Assembly (NCBI GenBank): GCA_022822245.1
Contig: JAJECB010000353.1
Coordinates: 1-10,559, forward strand
DNA: 10,559 nt
Source of the DNA: Gammaproteobacteria bacterium
Lineage (GTDB): Bacteria; Pseudomonadota; Gammaproteobacteria; HK1
Direction: 5' to 3'
Part shown: positions 7,390-10,559 of the stretch, in pieces
How the letters are laid out: each line of letters begins with the position of its first letter
Position numbering within the stretch: the stretch's first letter is position 1
The notes under the pieces: generated by a model
What the model saw: only the letters and a program-made list of their open reading frames with translations
The model's database searches: none
Told to the model about the DNA's origin: nothing
Position numbers and translations under genes: made by a program

Positions 7390-8430
7390 CTATCCGACCT
7401 CGGTGCACGCCACCCAGTGCGCGGGCCGGAGCTCGCGCCGATCCGGCACGTCCCCCCGGCACCGCGATATCGCGTACTCGCACCGGGGGTGGAACACGCA
7501 TCCGCTCGGCGGGTTGATGGGGCTCGGCACCTCCCCCTGGATGACCTGGTGCTGCCGCTCCGCCTCCACCACCGGGTCCGGCACCGGGACGGCGGAGAGG
7601 AGTGCCCGGGTGTAGGGGTGCATGGGGTTGTCGTAGAGATCGTCGCAGTCCGCGAGCTCGGCGATCTTGCCGAGGTACATCACCGCCACCCGGTGGCAGA
7701 GATGGCGCACCACGCTCAAGTCGTGCGCGATGAAGAGGTAGGTGAGGCCGAACTCCTCGCGCAGCTCCTCGAGCAGGTTGATGATCTGGGCCTGGATGGA
7801 GACGTCGAGGGCGGACACCGCCTCGTCGCAGACGATGAACTCCGGGTCCAGGGCGAGCGCGCGCGCGATCCCGACCCGCTGGCGCTGTCCGCCGCTCATC
7901 TCGTGGGGGTAGCGATCGATGAACTTGGGGTTCAGGCCGCATACCCGGAGGAGCTCGTCCACCCGGTCGCGACGTTCCGCCGCGCTCGCGTGCAGGCCGT
8001 GGACGCGCATCGGCTCGGCGAGGATCTGCCCGATCTTCATGCGCGGATTGAGCGAGCTGAACGGGTCCTGGAAGATGACCTGGATCTTCTGGCGCAAGGT
8101 CTTGAGCCCCTCACCGGACATCGCGGCGAGGTCCTGTCCCTGGTACAGGATGCTGCCCGCGGTCGGGTCCTCGAGGCGGAGCAGGCAGCGCCCGATGGTC
8201 GTCTTCCCGCATCCCGACTCGCCGACGAGCCCGAGGGTCTCGCCCCGGCGAATGTCGAAGCTCACGTCGTCGACGGCCTTGACTTCGGCCACCACCCGCT
8301 TGATGAGGAGGCCCTCGAGGATCGGGAAGTACTTGCGAAGTCCACGGACGGATAGAAGCACCTCGGACGAGACTCCGGGGGCAGCTCCGTTGCCCGCGCC
8401 GTTGCCGAGCGCGGCCGCGACGGCGCTCAT
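7390..8430 (-). CDS. dppF: Peptide-type ABC transporter ATP-binding protein, DppF family
   Basis: This 346-residue cytoplasmic ATPase is one of the two nucleotide-binding subunits that power the importer. After a Gly/Ala-rich N-terminal tail of about 20 residues come Walker A GESGCGKT (70-77), the Q-loop at Q121 ([13 protein letters not shown]), the ABC signature MSGGQRQR (178-185) and Walker [13 protein letters not shown] (198-209). The H-loop His is at 236. The DppF-type C-terminal extension carries four Cys (311, 317, 324, 342) in the CX5CX6CXnC spacing of this subfamily. The ATG at 8430 overlaps the dppD stop by four bases (ATGA) and has GGAGG (8438-8442) seven bases upstream. The frame stays open far upstream, antiparallel in phase to dppD, but that stretch has no family similarity, so the longer version is rejected. 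The stop is TAG, 84 bp before the binding-protein start. Confidence 0.96.
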   Translation of the reverse strand: MSAVAAALGNGAGNGAAPGVSSEVLLSVRGLRKYFPILEGLLIKRVVAEVKAVDDVSFDIRRGETLGLVGESGCGKTTIGRCLLRLEDPTAGSILYQGQDLAAMSGEGLKTLRQKIQVIFQDPFSSLNPRMKIGQILAEPMRVHGLHASAAERRDRVDELLRVCGLNPKFIDRYPHEMSGGQRQRVGIARALALDPEFIVCDEAVSALDVSIQAQIINLLEELREEFGLTYLFIAHDLSVVRHLCHRVAVMYLGKIAELADCDDLYDNPMHPYTRALLSAVPVPDPVVEAERQHQVIQGEVPSPINPPSGCVFHPRCEYAISRCRGDVPDRRELRPAHWVACTEVG

Positions 8431-9422
8431 GCGGCGGCCTCCACGAGCTCGGCGCTCCGGAAACAGGCCGCGTCGTGGCCGGGCCCGACCGACTCGACCC
8501 GCACGAGCGGCGGCCTCGCCTCGGCACAGGCCGGCTCCATGAAGCGGCAGCGCGGCCGGAACGAGCACCCGCCGTCGAGGCGTGTCAAGTCCGGCGGCTG
8601 CCCTTCGATGGGAACGAGTCGCGCCCCCCGCGGCTGGTCGAGACGCGGCACCGACGCGAGCAGCCCGAGGGTGTAGGGGTGCCGGGGGTGGTGGTAGATC
8701 TGGCGCGCGCTGCCCGATTCGATGATTCTTCCCGCGTACATCACGTTGACCCGGTCCGCGTAGCGGGCGACCACCCCGAGGTTGTGAGTAATCACGATGA
8801 GGGCGACCCCGAGGCGCTTGGTGAGGTCCTTCATGAGCTCGAGGATCTGGGCCTGGATGGTCACGTCGAGGGCGGTCGTCGGCTCGTCGGCGATGATGAG
8901 CTTCGGCTCGCAGGAGAGCGCGAGGGCGATCATCACCCGCTGGCGCATCCCCCCGCTCAGGTGGTGCGGGAACTGGCGAAGCCGGCGCTCGGGCTCCGAG
9001 ATCCCCACCATCCGGAGGAGCTCGAGTCCCCGCTCCTCCGCTGCCGCCGGGGTCACGTCCCGGTGGCGGAGGACCGTCTCGGTGAGCTGCACCCCCACCG
9101 ACAGCACCGGGTTGAGGGAGGTCATCGGCTCCTGGAACACCATGCCGATGTCGCGCCCCCGGATCTCGCGGATCTCCTCCTCGCCGAGGGAGAGGAGGTC
9201 GCGGCCCATGAAGCGGATGGAGCCGCCGGCGATCCGCCCTGGCGGATTCGGGATGAGTCGCAGCACCGAGAGGGCGCTCACCGACTTCCCGCACCCGGAC
9301 TCCCCCACCACCGCCACCGTCTCTCCTTCCTCGACGGTGTACGAGATGCCGTCCACCGCCTGGACGGTGCCCGCCGTGGTATCGAACTGCGTCACGAGGT
9401 CGCGGATCTCGAGGAGAGCCAT
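8427..9422 (-). CDS. dppD: Peptide-type ABC transporter ATP-binding protein, DppD family
   Basis: This 331-residue ATPase is the first gene of the right-hand operon and the partner of DppF. It shows Walker A GESGCGKS (40-47), the Q-loop Q97 in [11 protein letters not shown], the signature LSGGMRQR (155-162), Walker [13 protein letters not shown] (175-186) and the H-loop His213. The C-terminal oligopeptide-ATPase extension contains Cys at 286, 292, 299 and 320, i.e. CX5CX6CXnC. In a mycobacterial DppD this pattern has been reported to bind a 4Fe-4S cluster; whether it does so here is inference. The ATG at 9422 is the only start in frame with the family N-terminus ([13 protein letters not shown]). 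A purine-rich GGGAAGGG abuts it. The gene is divergent from nadX, with 69 bp between the two start codons, so it probably has its promoter there. Confidence 0.96.
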   Translation of the reverse strand: MALLEIRDLVTQFDTTAGTVQAVDGISYTVEEGETVAVVGESGCGKSVSALSVLRLIPNPPGRIAGGSIRFMGRDLLSLGEEEIREIRGRDIGMVFQEPMTSLNPVLSVGVQLTETVLRHRDVTPAAAEERGLELLRMVGISEPERRLRQFPHHLSGGMRQRVMIALALSCEPKLIIADEPTTALDVTIQAQILELMKDLTKRLGVALIVITHNLGVVARYADRVNVMYAGRIIESGSARQIYHHPRHPYTLGLLASVPRLDQPRGARLVPIEGQPPDLTRLDGGCSFRPRCRFMEPACAEARPPLVRVESVGPGHDAACFRSAELVEAAA

Positions 9423-9491
9423 CCCTTCCCGTATCCCAAGCGTCTATGATTCGAGGGCGCATTGTCGGCGTGGACTCGTCCGAGAATCAAC
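9423..9491. promoter_or_regulatory. Divergent promoter region between dppD and nadX
   Basis: Both flanking genes start outward from this 69-bp gap, so it must hold, or be very close to, both promoters. On the plus strand TATGAT (9445-9450) is a five-of-six match to a -10 box and would give a leader of roughly 35 bases to the ATG at 9492, but the matching -35 position is poor. On the minus strand TTGATT (9490-9485) and GACAAT (9466-9461), 18 bases apart, are a plausible weak sigma-70 promoter for dppD. The two would overlap or face each other, allowing shared control. No clear operator dyad is visible. Confidence 0.4.
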
Positions 9492-10337
9492 ATGTCCGGA
9501 TCTTCCCCTCCCACCGATACCGGCGCCCGGTCCTTCCGGGTCGCGGTCGCGGGGCTCGGCGCCATCGGCCTCGAGGTCGCGCGGGCGCTCGACGCGGGCG
9601 CCCTCCCCGATCTCAAGCTCGCCGCGGTGGCCGCGCGCGACCTCGATCGTGCACGGGAGCGCTGCGCGGTCTTTCGCGCCCCGCCCGCGGTGCGGCCGGC
9701 CGGCGATCTGCCGGAGCTCGCGGACGTCGTCGTCGAGTGCGCGCCCGCCGCCGCCTTCGCGTCCATCGCCCGCCCCGCCCTCGCGGCGGGCCGCACCCTC
9801 GTCTGCGTGAGCGTCGGGGCGCTCCTCGACCACTTCGACTGCGTGGACCTCGCGGCCGAGCGCGGCGGGCGGATCCTCGTTCCGAGCGGAGCCCTCCTCG
9901 GCCTCGACGCGGTGCAGGCGACCGCGCGCGGCGAGGTGGAGGAAGTGCGCATGGTGAGCCGCAAGCCCCCCGCCGGGCTCGACGGGGTGCCCTGGCTTCT
10001 CGAGCAGGGCATCGACGTGCACGCCTTCGGCGAGCCGACGCGCGTGTTCGAAGGAACCGCCCGCGAAGGCGCGCGCCGCTTTCCCGCCAACGTCAACGTC
10101 GCGGCCGCCCTCGGGCTCGCCGGGGTGGGTCCGGATCGCACCCGGCTCGAGATCTGGGTGGACCCGACGATCACCCGCAACACCCACGACATCTTCGTCG
10201 AGGCGGAGGCCGCGCGGCTCAGCCTCCGAATCGAGGGCGTGCCGACCGAAGCCAACCCCCGCACCGGCCGGCTCGTCGCCCCGAGCGTGCTCGCGACCCT
10301 CGCGAAGCTCACGAGCCCCCTCGTCGTCGGGACCTGA
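9492..10337 (+). CDS. nadX: L-aspartate dehydrogenase, NadX family
   Basis: This NAD(P)-dependent enzyme oxidises L-aspartate to iminoaspartate. That product feeds NAD synthesis through quinolinate synthase, or hydrolyses to oxaloacetate and ammonia. The 281-residue protein begins with a Ser/Pro-rich tail and then the Rossmann strand FRVAVAGLGAIG, with GLGAIG at residues 21-26. VECAP (81-85) and VSVGALLD (106-113) follow, then the family hallmark PSGALLGLDAVQ (131-142). A FPANVNVAAALGLAG block is at 198-211 and DPTITRNTHDI at 224-234, whose His232 corresponds to the family's conserved catalytic His. EANPRTGRL (253-261) is the usual C-terminal motif. ATG at 9492 is chosen; a TTG 30 bases upstream (9462) would add [10 protein letters not shown], which is not family-like and would push the start into the promoter gap. 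Length is close to the 240-270 typical of the family. It is divergent from a peptide importer, which suggests a role in using imported aspartate-containing material, but this is inference. Confidence 0.9.
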   Translation: MSGSSPPTDTGARSFRVAVAGLGAIGLEVARALDAGALPDLKLAAVAARDLDRARERCAVFRAPPAVRPAGDLPELADVVVECAPAAAFASIARPALAAGRTLVCVSVGALLDHFDCVDLAAERGGRILVPSGALLGLDAVQATARGEVEEVRMVSRKPPAGLDGVPWLLEQGIDVHAFGEPTRVFEGTAREGARRFPANVNVAAALGLAGVGPDRTRLEIWVDPTITRNTHDIFVEAEAARLSLRIEGVPTEANPRTGRLVAPSVLATLAKLTSPLVVGT

Positions 10338-10559
10338 CCGCAGAGGAACGCGGTTCGGGGGCCGTGGACCGCCGGCCCGGGGGAAGGCCCCTTACTCCGC
10401 GGATCGTGCAATCCGCTCCGGAAGGAACCTGCCTCGGGCCGGCTGCTCCGGCGGGAACCCTGGACCTGGATGTGGATGCTCACGGCCCGGCCGGTGGCGG
10501 GGGCGCCCCCCAACAACCCACCGCGGTGGGAGCGGCCCGCGGGGAGGGTGGGGGGCCCG
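10338..10559. other. GC-rich non-coding stretch with palindromes after nadX
   Basis: No convincing gene is visible in these 222 bases. A weak stem immediately follows the nadX stop, GACCGC pairing with GCGGTT. A 6-bp GC stem, GGGCCG (10359-10364) with CGGCCC (10373-10378), could form part of a nadX terminator but has no U-run. Further right are a 14-bp perfect palindrome, CCCACCGCGGTGGG (10517-10530), and G/C homopolymer-like runs to the window end. A long minus-strand open frame (9392-10516) crosses this region but is an antisense shadow of nadX. Confidence 0.4.

Noticed and set aside
8431..9462. Upstream extension of the dppF frame, giving a 690-codon protein
   Set aside because: The extra part overlaps dppD in another frame, is Arg/Pro/Gly-rich with no domain, and the ATG at 8430 has a good Shine-Dalgarno sequence and coupling to the dppD stop.
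9392..10516. Minus-strand open frame of 374 codons opposite nadX
   Set aside because: Low-complexity Ser/Arg/Pro-rich translation with no motif; nadX on the other strand is recognisable over its whole length.
1..10559. CRISPR arrays, tRNA or rRNA genes, insertion sequences, riboswitches
   Set aside because: No regularly spaced direct repeats, transposase-like protein, tRNA-like cloverleaf or recognisable leader motif was seen on either strand.

Overview
The window comes from a high-GC bacterial chromosome, most likely a proteobacterium. The GC-rich third positions, the DppBC/DppDF-type ABC genes and the NadX-type aspartate dehydrogenase fit that, but no rRNA or other phylogenetic marker is present to refine it. 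The content is almost entirely two adjacent peptide-type ABC importer gene sets on the minus strand, plus one divergent plus-strand enzyme gene at the right end.

Reading the minus strand from right to left, the first set (9422 to 3560) is complete: ATPase DppD, ATPase DppF (ATGA overlap), a family 5 periplasmic binding protein, permease DppB and permease DppC. The second set (3417 to the left edge) holds a second family 5 binding protein, a second DppB and a second DppC (ATGA overlap). It has no ATPase genes of its own in the window. Its binding-protein gene is interrupted by one in-frame TAA codon, with the reading frame otherwise continuous on both sides. This is either a nonsense mutation or a sequence error, and it is the most informative oddity here. 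The second DppC runs off the left edge, probably missing only its last few codons.

On the plus strand, divergent from dppD with about 70 bp between start codons, lies an aspartate dehydrogenase (NadX family, 9492-10337). The last 222 bp are GC-rich, contain several palindromes and hold no convincing gene.

The non-coding DNA is structured. Both binding-protein genes are followed, before their dppB gene, by a strong GC hairpin without a U-tract (1839-1864 and 5602-5632). The 142-bp gap between the two transporter sets carries three inverted repeats, including a perfect 15-bp dyad that ends just upstream of the Shine-Dalgarno sequence of the interrupted gene. Together the genes describe import of small peptides or related solutes, with an amino-acid-metabolising enzyme next door. 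No new type of system, mobile element, CRISPR array or RNA gene was found.
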